Positions 36,091 through 48,400 of a DNA stretch of 64,000 nt are shown here, in pieces; the stretch's first letter is position 1; each line of letters begins with the position of its first letter. The notes beneath the pieces are model-generated. The model saw only the letters and a list, made by a program, of their open reading frames with translations, did no database searches and was not told the origin of the DNA. The position numbers and the translations under genes are program-made. This DNA is from Brienomyrus brachyistius (Eukaryota > Chordata > Actinopteri > Osteoglossiformes > Mormyridae): the NCBI RefSeq assembly GCF_023856365.1, contig NC_064537.1, positions 9,126,324 through 9,190,323 of the forward strand, read 5' to 3'.

Positions 36091-36713
36091 GTAGGTAGCA
36101 CAGTGGCTCAGTGGGTAGCTGAGCTTGGGGATCAAATCCTGGCTGAGCTGAACCGTTTGTCGCGTGCGTTCCTCCGCAGCGCAAAGACACAGAGATGCTA
36201 ATTAAGCTGACTGCGTGTTTCCCATAACGTGTGAGCCTGTGTACATGTATACCCTGATAAATTGGCATCCCATTCAGGATGGGCCCTAACCCTGACCAGG
36301 ATACAGTAAAAATCCCGTTATAGTGGACTCGCATATAACGGAATTTCGCTTATAAGGGACAGACGCTCTTAGCTGTAGTTTTGCTCGCCATAACGGACAT
36401 GCAGGCTCCGCCTACAAGTCGCGTGGCGTGCCCGGTGATATCCAGAGCAGATACGTAGTCGGGATTATTAAGTGTCACTCTTCTGATCAGGTAAACTTGG
36501 ATTACTACATGTAGAATATAATAATCTATATCAGAAGTGTGTCTGCTGGGATGTGGCATGAGTAAATGGTGTCCTGTAGTTGTGTTCTGGGCATACTCTA
36601 GCAACTCTGGATATAACGGGCTTTGGATATAACGGACTGTTTTGCCAGGTCCCTTGAAGTCCGTTATAACGGGATTTTACTGTAAGTGGTTGTAGGATGG
36701 ATGGATGGATGGG
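36091..36713 (+). mobile_element. tRNA-derived SINE split by a MITE
   Basis: The head GTAGCACAGTGGCTCAGTGG is tRNA-like (A-box region). The body contains TAAATTGGCATCCCATTCAG and ends in the common fish tail CCCTGACCAGGATA. The tail resumes after the MITE as AGTGGTTGTAGGATGGATGG. The SINE is therefore older than the MITE at 36304-36682. Confidence 0.75.
36304..36682. mobile_element. Tc1/pogo-superfamily MITE (379 bp)
   Basis: Inverted termini CAGTAAAAATCCCGTTATA and TATAACGGGATTTTACTG, with TA on both sides (36302-36303, 36683-36684). No coding capacity. It is inserted in the tail of a SINE, which gives an exact empty-site prediction. Confidence 0.85.
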
Positions 36714-37025
36714 TATTATTCTTGTCAGTACCCTTAGTTTTGTATATCCAGTTTAAATGTATCAATTCATATAATCAATAAATCCCAAATGTATGAATTC
36801 ATATTCAGTGTCTGCCGTTATAATCTTCGGGTGCTTCATTGTGATAAATGGAAGATGTCCGTTATGTTCTTTATCTGTCAGAGCACCTCTCATGCAAGTC
36901 AATGCGGAGCAAAGGCAGCAATGTTTTAATATATGCTGGGTCGGTGCATTGTAACTCATTTTCGTGATACATTTTGAGTAACATTGGAAAGGTGATACCT
37001 AGATCTCAGGGTTCCTGTCACTGTA

Positions 37026-37028
<3 letters not shown>

Positions 37029-37085
<57 letters not shown>
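37029..37085. repeat. (GT)n microsatellite
   Basis: About 28 uninterrupted GT dinucleotides. Confidence 0.95.
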
Positions 37086-37087
<2 letters not shown>

Positions 37088-38224
37088 TCATGGTGGCGTG
37101 AATCAGTCTGTGTGAAAGTGCACCCCAGAAGGTGTCTGTGCTGAATATTGTAGAGTGTACAAGGTGTCAGCGTGTATCAGTGTGTAAAGTGTACCGGCGT
37201 GTATCAACACTTTATTTGAATTGTTTCCATGGAAACCGGCCACTGTTAGAGATGTATGGATACTTTTATTGTCCTCTTGAGAATAAGGCTAGAATATTTC
37301 TACTTTTTTCGTTTGTATATTTATTAATTGCCATTCCCTCCTCTCTGTCATTCACCCTTTGCTGAAGCCCCCTTCTTTCTCCTCCTCTGCTCTGCCCCCC
37401 CTTGACTGTATTTTGAGTCTTTCCAACCCCGCCTCTTCGCCTTCTCTATCTTCTATCCCTCCTTCACATCCCCCTAACCCTTATCCCTGCTCTCTCTGGG
37501 GTGCCTTATTTTGCACATTGTTTCTTGCTGCCTTCTCTCTTTCTCCATCCTTTCTTTCCTCCATCTTCACTCCTCCCATCCTCCCCCAACCTTTCACCAG
37601 CTTGCCTTTTAGAAAAGTAAGCAAATGATAATTAGCATGTGGACCTGTAATTACAGCTGACAAACTTCTAGCAATTAATCGTCTTAAAGATGCGTCTTGT
37701 CATCACACTCGCAGTACACCTCCTTACTCTCTCCCTCTCTCCCCCCTCTCTTTGTCACCCCTTCGGTATGCATTTACTATATAGTTCTTATCCATCTTTC
37801 CGTTCTGTTCCATTGTCTGTCCATTGTTTGTTCTGTATGTTCCTCTACCTATAATATGTTCTCTCGCTCTGCGTTACCTTGGCTTGTAAATAGTTTAATA
37901 TTTCACATGTGGGTTGGTCAAACGCCATCATGCTATGACTAAGCATACAAGCTGTCTGCCCCCCCCCCTCCCCTCCCAGTACGCCATCACTGTTAATGAG
38001 ACAGGATATAGATAATCTCAAGCCATCCAAAGACTTTCTGAGGAGGGTGGAATGGAGAGAAGGAGACTTGGAGGTCAAGAGTGGATGTATGTGTGTTGGG
38101 GTCTGAAAGGCAAAGATGGGAACTAGTGAATCAGTTCATCAGTGGGTGACCAGACCTGCCAGTCAGTAGGATAAAAAGTCACCATAGCTATCTGGGAATT
38201 GGTAAGATTTCAGCCAGTGCTGAT

Positions 38225-38276
38225 CTCTGCGACTGCTAAGACCTGCGACTGCTAAGACCTGCGACTGCTAAGACCT
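38225..38276. repeat. 17-bp tandem triplication
   Basis: Three copies of CTGCGACTGCTAAGACC in a row. Confidence 0.9.
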
Positions 38277-38889
38277 GTCCCACTGATGCTCTCTTGCGAA
38301 GCTGCTTCTTTACCCTCTCTGTACTTTGCATAACCTCATCCCCGAGTACCTCCCATTTATGACCCTCTGCTCATGAATAAGTACTTATATTGAAGTATTC
38401 CTTGATGCTGACCTTTTCTATCCCCCTCAGAAGATGTACAATTAGATCTTATTCCCCCTCAGTCACCTCAGCTTGAGACTAAAGAGGTTTATTTCTGACT
38501 TATACATATATATGGCTAGTGTGGTAATCAGTCTATCAGTCATTCTGTGGCCGGTCTCTGTTGTTCCCTTGCTCTCGTCCTTTCGCTCTGTCTGAGAGCT
38601 TTCCTGGGCCGCTCCTTGTGTGTGATATATAAGAGGACATTATTCCAGATATTTAGTCAGATTTTTTGCTTGCGTATGTATTCCGGCTTGCCGCTGTGCG
38701 TGTGGGTTTATGAGCTGCCCATGCAGTCTGTGCAGCAGATATTCATATGTGTTTTAACCCATCTCTCCTCCTCTTGTCTTTGTCACGTAGATTTTCTTAC
38801 CATGTTCAATGAATGCGCCTCTACATCTCGTCAAGGGTTGTATGGATGGAGCTGACCATCCCTGTCTCCTCTCTCTCTCTTCTTCCTAG

Positions 38890-39491
38890 GGATTGCTTTT
38901 ACACTCCTCCATCATGCCTTTCTGCCTCTCCGCTTCTCCTCCTCAAGACCGGCGTATCACCCCACTCTTCTCCCCCCCCGAAAGCGCCCCCTCTGCCCAC
39001 AGGACGCCATTCCTGTCCCTCTCTGTAATTGTCCTCGTCCTGCTGCTGTTCCCAGTCTGCGAGTCCCGGCGAGGCGGAGGAGGCGGGGCCCGGCGGTGGC
39101 GACAGGGGCGGGGCCGTGATCATCCCACCTCATTACCCGCCGGTGGTGGCCCTCCCGCCCCCCTCCTCCAAGTTGTCCCACGCCTGAGCATCGCCGTGGT
39201 GCTGGTGGGCAACTCCAGCGAGCTGGCATTGGCCGAGAGCCGCGAGAAGGAGGACTTCCTGCACATGCCGCTGCCGCCCAACGTGGAGCTGGTCACCAGA
39301 ACAGGACGGACCCCAAGAGCATCATCACGTGCATCTGTGACCTGATGACCAAGCACTGGCTGCAGGGCGTGGTGTTCGGCGACGACACCGACCAGGAGGC
39401 CATCGCCCAGATCCTGGACTTCATCTCGGCCCAGACGCACATCCCCATCCTGGGCATCCGTGGGGGCTCCTCCATGATCATGGTCGCCAAG
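38890..39491 (+). CDS. grin2b: grin2b first coding exon, with a one-base frameshift
   Basis: Acceptor CTCTTCTTCCTAG and donor GTACGG at 39492. The first ATG is at 38914. Residues 33-47 ([15 protein letters not shown]) are the hydrophobic core of the signal sequence. A Gly/Arg/Pro-rich stretch (about 52-85) follows, then [20 protein letters not shown]. The frame reads to VELVT (ends 39297) and then runs to a TGA at about 39343-39345. The expected sequence continues one frame over as [33 protein letters not shown] and [12 protein letters not shown] up to 39491. Compared with the mammalian Met-Asn codons, one base (T of ATG) is missing near 39298. This is a sequencing/assembly error or a real null allele. 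The exon's 3' end, at human Lys137, is conserved. Confidence 0.88.
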
Positions 39492-42400
39492 GTACGGTCG
39501 GAGCCCGGGAGCTGCAGGTGTGACGCCTTGGAGATTTCGTGAGCTTTCGGCGGTGCTTTGAGGATGTATGCGAATGCCGTTTCTTGGGTGTCTGCCTGTG
39601 GCTGCTAGAGAGGGAGGGGCAGCTTGAAGTATGAGCGAGAGCTTTGGCCTTTGGAGTGGGAGGAAGGCCAAACAGAGACGGGGAGGGGGATGGAGCCAGT
39701 GTGAGTGTGGGCTGCATTAAGCTCATCAGTTTGTTACTTTATGGAATTTATAGACAAATCCGTAGTGGTGCCAGAGGGAGGGATATTTTTATTATTCTTT
39801 TGGTTAATTTGTTACTATTGGGGTGGAAACCGCATTGCCAATGTAAACCAACCAATAGGATTTTGAATCTGAGGCTCTGTCCTCCGACAAGTCCCGCCCC
39901 CTGGCCCTGTGTGGACTCTGCTGTTGCATACCTGAAATTAGTCTTTTTGTCTCACTGGTGCGACTGAGGCTCTCATTTTAACGCAAGCATTTCCCAGGGC
40001 CCCGCCCCAGACGGAGAGCTTGGAGCTTGTAATAGATTCCCCATCCTCCCACACCGCAGTCGTGTCCGGAATATTAGCCTCGCTAACCAAGAATGCCACG
40101 TGGCGGGGCTGGGGGAGGGGGGGGTTTTCGGCCACACATTTGTAAGTATGACATGGCGAGCACCCAGGGGAGCGAGTGTGTGGAATTTAATGCCACCCGA
40201 CAGCCTGGAAAGGCAGGTACTCTGGCTGCCTCAGACCTAATAAAAAAACATTCAATTAGCGGAGGGTCAGCAAGTCCGAGGCATGTGGCACCTCGTAAAT
40301 TACTTCATAAATCTCCCAGAAACAAGAAACTGGTGCATTGGTCCAGAATACTTAAGAGTCCGCTGTCGATGAGGACTCCTGGCTGTTAAAACTGTTAATT
40401 TTGTTAAAGTTTATTGTAATTGCAGTCGACTGTTGCATTTAGTCGATAAATTGGCGGCTTTATTCTGAGCAGAACTGTATGTAAGCGTGTCAGTTCAGGC
40501 TCTTCCTGGCAAACCGCTGCCCAGGAGAGTCCACGTCCTCAGCTGCTCTGCCCTCGGATAGCACACGCTAATACGGACGAGCTCGCAGAAACCCATTGGT
40601 GATTTGGAGCGTACTTCTGGGAAGGTGGGGCGAGGGGGGAGGGGTGTTCAGTAAGACAGTTCCGTGGGGGAATAAACGAGGAGAGGATGGATACTGAACG
40701 TGCCGATGCGTAGAGGAATCCACCGGAGCAGGAGAACGCGTGTCAGAGGGCTATGGCAAATGGATCTCTCTCTTCCCGCATCCATCTGAGGTGTCCTGAC
40801 CTTCGGGAAGACTGGGAATGGTGAATCGCTGTGCGGAGGGTTAGCAGAGGAGGGAACGAAAGCCGGTAGGCCGCAGTTTTTTCACGGAGAGCACCGGGAA
40901 ATGGAAGAAAGGCGAGTTGCGGTGGGAGCGAACAAGAGGGTTGAGGAAAATGCCAGGGGAGAAGTGGACTGAGCGTGAAATGGAACAAGCAAGCCTGAAA
41001 GAAACGGAGAGATGAAAAGTGAACTTGTAGAGGAAAAATTCTTTCCCTGTCTTCCCCTCGATGATCATCATCCTCTTGTCCCCCTCCTCTCTTTCTCTCT
41101 CCCTTTCTTCCTCCCTCCCTCTCTCACACAGCAGGCTGAATGCAGCTGATACTGTTGGCATGGCAACCCATTGCACGCGCAACTATATCTAAAACGGGGG
41201 GGGAGAAAGGGATGTATATTTTCTCCAGCTAAAGAGAATGAAAGTGAGTGGATGCCTGAGGTAGAGGAGGATGACAAAAAGGAGAGGAGCGGACACGCAT
41301 GCTGTATCTGTGCGGCGCGAAAGACTGAAAAGCAGAGAGAAGGATGAATGGAGGGAACGGGAGGGTGGGCTCTTTGGACAAGAAACAGCTATTTGTTGGA
41401 ACAATGGATACAGAAGATGTTGGAGAAGGGAGAGAATGTTTTAGTGTGAGATGGAGAAACATGGGAAATAAAATGAAGTGGAATGTAGACGGATGAGGGA
41501 GGAGATGGAGGGTAGTGATGGTGAGATTTTGCATGTGTCTGATGTCCCAGTGAGTTCACGCTCAGAACGCCCCCCCCCCCCCCCCCCGACTCCTGCTCAC
41601 ACCCCCTCCTAGACAGCAGGTGTAACTCCTCTCCGGCACTCCTGAGACGCTGCTTGTAGACATCCCATAATGACCCGGGAAGGGGGGGGCCCACTTCATC
41701 TCGGACGCCACCTGACATGCTCCCCTCTACAGTGCTCACTGGCGTCCCCGCTGGCACGTGGGAGTCACTGCAGGATTTATTTTCCGCACCCCTAGCCTGA
41801 AGAGCGCGATGCAGCGTTCAGGATCCGCAGCTAACTATCTGTATTTATTCATAATTATTCTCAAAGTAAAAGGCTGACAGGTTGCAGCCCTAACTCCCGC
41901 TGACATGATGTAAGCGAAATATAAATGCCTGTTTGTTTACTATGCTGTTTGAATTCAGATCGCTTTTTTAGCTTTGTTAAATAACATATATCTTCCAACC
42001 TCCTTTGCTGGGCAGGGAGCAGCACGGGGCCTTAGCTGGGCGGCGAAGGGCACAAGGCAGAGGTGCACCCTGCCTGGGATGCTAGTTCTTTGCAGGGCAT
42101 GTATAAACACACACACAATGGGTAATTGAAAATGCTAATTAACCTAACTGCATGTCTTTGAACTGCGAGAGGAAGCTAGTGTACCCAGAGGAAGCCCCCG
42201 CAACACAGAGAGCATGCAAACACACACACACACACACACACAGAACAGAGCCACTACTCTAACCCTAACCCTCCAGATACCGAGGTAATAGCACTACCTG
42301 CTGAGCTGCCACTCTGCCCATTAATAACCTACTTCATCCATTTATTTGGTTAACCATCTCTTCCATAAATAGACAAATTTTGTTTTAAGGATTTTTGATT

Positions 42401-45400
42401 GCGGTTCATTCTGCTAGCAGCCGAGGACAGTGATTGGCTGAGAGCAGCATTACATCACTCTTCCCTCCTTGTGGCTTAACAGTGAAGTGTGTGAAAGTGG
42501 TAGTTTGGAAACTTCTTTGAAGGGGGGGGCCCCCCACCACCCACCAAATGAAAACAGGGCAGAGTTAGGGGGCCCGCTATCACAAATGTGTGATGTCATG
42601 CTTAAGAACCAGGGGGCGCTTCAACACCTTTATTTCCTCTTAAATTCTCGGCTTGTAATTGTTCTAGCGATTCCCATTTGAAACGAGCACTACCAGAATG
42701 TTCCGCCTTCATGTCGTTCTGGGATTCTACAGATTTGGTGCGCTGCACCTTAATGGCCTCATATCACGCTTTTACGTGCCGGGGAACGGTGGACGATTTA
42801 AAGGTGCAGCACGTTATGTTTTATAGGGCACTGGAGCGGGCTGGGGGGCTGTGCAGGTGTGCGAGGCACACCCGTGTGGGAAGAGAGGGGCACTCCCCCC
42901 CGGCATGCCACGTGGCACTGCTGCTCCCTAATAACCCCCACCCCCCCTCCTCCCAGCACAGAGACATTCTGCTGTCAGGACAGATTTCAGGCTAATGAAT
43001 GAGGGTTGGGATAGATCCTTTTGCGGGAGCCCGAGGGGGGAGGGGGGTGCGGCAAGGCCGGAGCTCCGGGAATCTCAGAGGGATTTGGTCACGGGAGCCG
43101 GACGCTTCGCGCAGAGGTGGCCTTCCTGAATCCCTCCATGCCTCCCTCCCCGGCATCTATCCACTGCCAGCCAGCTGCGGTTTGTAATGTATTTTTTAAC
43201 TTCTTAAATCTGTGCCCGAGTGGCTGGCCCTGGCCACCAGTCCGATGACTGTGCACGCGATGCCTCATTTTGTAACAGCGTTCCGAATTGTCATTCGCTC
43301 TATTATGGTGCGTTGTTCCGTCCCATAGATCAACATTCGCCATTATAGAACGCTTTTGCAATTAGGATACGTCCCAGAAGATAAAGGGATTAAAATAGAG
43401 CCAGAGTCTGTCCTGCGCCCCCCTCCCCTCACATTTATCTCTCTCTCTCATTCTCTCGCTTTCCTTTATTGTACAGCTCATACTAGTCACAGTTCTGCCG
43501 TCTATTACTCTGTCTTTCTTCCCCAACCTCAAAGGAATTAAAAAAGCGTAAATCTTTATTTGGAGTTCTGCCTTAAAAACCATGGAGGGGAGGGAACCTG
43601 CAGTTCTGAATGCGATTTTTCCTGCGCCGGGCTTATCCCCAAACCCATTTTGTTTGTTCCGTGTCCCGGAACCTGTCCCGCTTCTAAAACACTCCCCCGG
43701 TTCTTCTCGTCCTTTAGCCTGGTGTGAGCCTTTGCCCCCTTTCTCTGTCTTTGATCCCCCCCCCCCCCCCCCCCCCATCTCCAGCCGCTTTGGATGTGGG
43801 ATTTGAAAGGCAGTGGCCTGCGCCTTGATATCGCATGTGGTCTGAAACTCGGTCTGATCAGCATGGAGGGAAGCAGCTGTATGAGAGAGTTACATCCCCT
43901 CCTGTGGTGGTACTGTGGGGAGAGGGTTGGGGGGGGGGGGCTGCTGCCTAAATCCATGTCTGCTGCGTGGGCCAAGCACTGAGCCAGAAGGCGCCCCCTC
44001 TGGTGTGAGTCACCCATCAGGAGTGAGCCGAGCGCCAGCCGTCCCCCTCTCCTCTCCTCTCCTCTCCTCTTCCCGACCCGCAGCTCCTTCTCCTCGTCCA
44101 TCTTCCTTCTGACTCCTTCCTGCCCCTTGGCTCTCAGTCCTGATATCCTGCCATCCTGTGTCATCTTTGCCCCGTCTGGCCCTCTGCAGTTCCCCCCCCG
44201 CCCTGCCCCGCCCCATCCAACCTTGTCGTTCTCTCAGTTTCCTCCACGTCACCCAGCTGTCTCTGTTAGCTCGGGCTCTGCCCTCGTCTCCCCCCGCATG
44301 CGCCGGAAAGTGGCTCTTGCCCTCGGCTTCTGGACCTGCTGTCTCCCTTCTTGTCGTCTTTCTCTTTCACGGGCTGAGCCTCTTCACCTTTGCCCCTCTT
44401 CACCCGGCCAGGTGACTGATGGACAGGGGTGCTAAGCGCTGCCCTTCTGTCGAGGGGGGGTGGGATTAATGGAAAGAGGGAGAGAGATAGAGAGAGAGAG
44501 ATATGAGGCGTTCAGTCCATTACTGGCAAGCTCAGCTGGGCATAGACAAAGGGCATCTGAGCGAGGGAGGACCGGCCGCTTGGGCACCTGCCTCTCAGGG
44601 TGCTGCATTCAGATTGAAATGGCCAGTATTACCATTACAGAAGGTGACTGGTCTGCAGTGAATTTTTAGCTGTCTTTTTTTTTTTTTTTGAACTGGGAAA
44701 GTGTGTCTAGCTAATCGGCTAATCTGCTTTGCCGACCCATTCATCCAGGCGACTCCTATGCCGGGGGAGATTCACCCCCACCCCCCCCCACCCCCACAGA
44801 CCCCAGATGAAATGAAACAAGCTGTGATGAATTTAAACGCCGCAGTCCTGTGATCCCTACAATTGGCCACAAATGATCCCACCCTGTGTTACCAAAGCTG
44901 GCTCTTTCAAACTTGAACCGTCAACCACCCACCTTTTTAGACACATTTTGGGCTTGCAGGGTCAGCAAGTGCCTGGGGCAATTGGGGGGATAAGGGCCTC
45001 TGTCAGGGGCCCGACTGTGAAGCCTGGGATTTGAACTGGTGACCTTCTGGTCCAAGTCAAACGCAACCCTAATATATCAGGCATTGCTGATAGGTATAGC
45101 CCAACTCCACAGGCTGTCAGTGTTCAGCCATTGTTACACACGGGCGGGGGGGGGCACAGGCACACATGTGTGCATACATGTGATCATACACACGGCAGCC
45201 ATGTTCGTTGGTTTGTGTGTTTTTTGTGATGAGACTTTATTGTCATTGTGTCAGAAATACAAAGAAATTTGTTTGGTAGCTCACAGCTCAGCAGCAAAGA
45301 TGTATACATTCATATACCACATTAATATAAGTAAGATCGGGGAGAAGCTACTGTGAATGACTTCGGTGGGGGGTGTGAGAGGCCCCCCCGCACTGGTCTG

Positions 45401-48400
45401 GAATCTAGACTGTATCGTCTTGCCTGTAGAGACTGGGGTGAGAATACCAATGGGAGTCTCCGGAAATGGACATTTCCAACGAGCCGGAACGTGCCAGTGT
45501 CAATCACAGCCGTGCCTCGATTGCTGAGGGGGTGGTGGGGGGCTCGCTGCCCTTCCTGGGTCTGCTTTGGACCTGACCGCCGCTGAAACGGGACACTTGG
45601 CTGCTTCCACCTTCAGGAGCATCTGAGACAATCGAATGCCGATGTCAGAATGAGTGTCAGCCCTTCCAGGAGAAGCTGCTGCCTTTGGGTGGATTGTGTA
45701 ATCCAGTGTGTCATGTGAGCGCATACATTTGTACACACACATGAACGTATAATGTGATGAAGTATGACAAACTCATATCCAAACCCCATCCTGCCATTGA
45801 GGATTTCTAAGGGCTTCTCATCAGCGTCGATGTCACCTAACAATCCCCCCCCCCCCCCCCCCCCCCACACCCACCCAAGCCTCCCTGAAGTTTAGAGTCA
45901 GACGTTCACAATGGCAGCAATCGAAAATTAAAATTCAAAGGGAGCACTGGTGTTCTGAAGTGGCCTGCATCGGCGGGGCTTTTAGAGTGGATGTAATATG
46001 TAAATGTGACTTTGGACGATGCAGCACTTGAGGGAGCCGGGGGTGGGGGTCGGCGGCAACATGACCATGTCATCAGAAAGCGACGGCCCGCTCTTAGGTT
46101 TGTGTGTGATATTTTCATTTTGCGACTCCCCAGCGCTGTCAGATTTCCATTATGGGCACCTTCGCCTAGCGCATCCAATAGGCACAGCTCTCCATGGGGC
46201 AAGAGGTGATACAAACCAGAGAGAGAGAGGGATTAAACCAACCATCCATCCATACATCCATACATCCGTAACTGCTTATGCAGTACAAGGTCAGAGTGGG
46301 CCTGTAGCCTTTCCCAAGAAGCACAGGCCGTAAGGCGGGGCACAGCCCCTGGATGGGATGTCGGTCAGACAGCAGCTGTCTGTCGAAGCCGCCCCCCCTA
46401 TGCACGGAGCTGCACACGACCACAGGTGTGCAAATGGGTTTCTTGCAAGTGTGTTCTTCTGTTTGCATACAGAGCATCTGCGTGTCGCGGTTTTTTTTTT
46501 TTTTTTTACTCATTTTGGACTAATGGCATCTTTAGCAAGACCGTTTCGATGGAAACCACGTTGCTACGGAAACACAGCTTGTCTCTTTGAATTAGGAATT
46601 TCTCTCTCCCTCTTTCCTTCTCCCTTTCTGTCTGTCCAGTTTTTTTCCCCCCATCTGCCAATCTGATGACACGGTGCTAGTGTAGAAATGCAGAGGTGGA
46701 CGAGGACATGTGGGGACACGCTTATGGGAGCAGAAAGGTTTTCCAGAACAAGGTGGAATAATGGGCAGACAGGAGTGGTGCTTTTACTAAAGGGCAACAG
46801 GACGTGGGAAAGGGCAATGAACAGAGCGAGGAGGTGAGCGCAGGAAAGAGGGGGGGGGGGGGAGATTGATTGTGTTCCCCTAAGTGCTTTTGGCATTATT
46901 GAAATTCTTCTGTCCTACCAATCATGCCGTTCTGAATAACACTTAGAAAGTAATGGACAGAATGATGGAAGGGGAAGGAGGGTAATGTGACAGGAGTGAC
47001 GAAGGCAAAGGACCACGTGGGGAGGAACCAGGAGAAAAGAGAAGGCAAGAAGAACAGGAACCGGGAGGAAGGAAAAAGTGAGGAGAGCAGGAACCGGGAG
47101 GAAGGACCAGACAAGGGGGTGCAGGAACTCGGGAGGAAGGAGCTGGTGGGTAGAGCAGGAACCAGGAGGAAAGAACAGGTGGGGAGAGCAGGAAATGAGA
47201 GGAAGGAGAAGGCGAGCATAACAGGAACCTCCTTTTGCCTCCATAACCACTTCAGGGATAGAAGAGCTCAGAGACGCCACTCTGCACGCCATTGATTGTC
47301 AAAGTTGTAGTTTTCTAGTTGGATGTAATGACCCTAACTCATTCTCCTCTGACCTTTGGCATTAATAAGCTTTTCTCTGCCACAGAAATGCCAACGACTG
47401 GATGGTTTCTGTTCATCACACCATTTCTGTAAAATCTAGACCATGTAGTGTGTGAAAATCTGTGCTTGAGATGCTTGGACCGGCCATGTGTGGCGGCAAC
47501 ACCACCACGTTCAGAACCACTTACCTCCTTCGAATGCTTATCCACACAGCGACTGAACCTCAGCACTCCATCAGCATGCTGTATGTATTTGTTTTCTGCC
47601 ACGTGATTGGCTGCTTGGGGTGCAGGTGCGCCTATTAAACTGGCCTCTGTGTTTATATGTAATCTCCCCGTGTCGCACACTGTGCATTCTGGGATTGGTC
47701 GAAAGCTCTTACAGGTTAAGCATTATGGTAGATGGATGGATATTTGTGTATTTTTTTCAGTTCTCCGAAATGCTCGCTGCCTCAGAGCAATTTTATTTCT
47801 TTGTTGTCTGAAGTCTAAAAATGGAAACTGTCTCCTTCCCTGCTCTCCCTGTCTGTCCGCATCCAGGGCCTGTCCTTGTCTACTTCTCTGTGTCTGTTCC
47901 TCCCTCTATCTCGGTCGCTTTCACCTCCCAGTGCTGGCAGGCCCCTATGCGAAAAATTCAGCGTACCAGAGCAGGGTCATGCCTGCTCCTACCACCTCGA
48001 GCTGAGGGGTGATTTCTAGCATTTTTTAAGGTAGGCGGGGGAGGGGGCATAAGAGGGGCTCTAAGTCATAGACAAGCCAATCGTATCGTTAGGCAGTGAT
48101 ATGTTTTGAATAGGTAAGTGACAGGAGAAGGGGACACTCAGCTTTCCACATGGGCCAGTGTCCGTGTGAACCCCAGAGCCTGTCCCTGGGGTCTGTCACA
48201 CTTTCCCCGCTCACATTTCACACTATCTGCGGCTGAGGCACCTTCACAAGTTACCTGCCAGGACCAGCTCAAATCAGAGACGGTTTGGAGCTGACCCTTT
48301 AAGTGGATCAGTGTTCTTTTAAAGAAAAGAAGAAAAAAAAACACTTCCAGAAATATCCCCATTAGTAGAATTTATGTTCTCTAAAAGCTATAAAACTGTC

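Noticed and set aside
39120..39671. 183-codon antisense frame over grin2b first coding exon
   Set aside because: Shadow of the GC-rich coding strand.
43362..44164. Minus-strand frames of 138 and 202 codons with Gly runs
   Set aside because: They are driven by the C21 run and by intronic low complexity; nothing resembles a known family.
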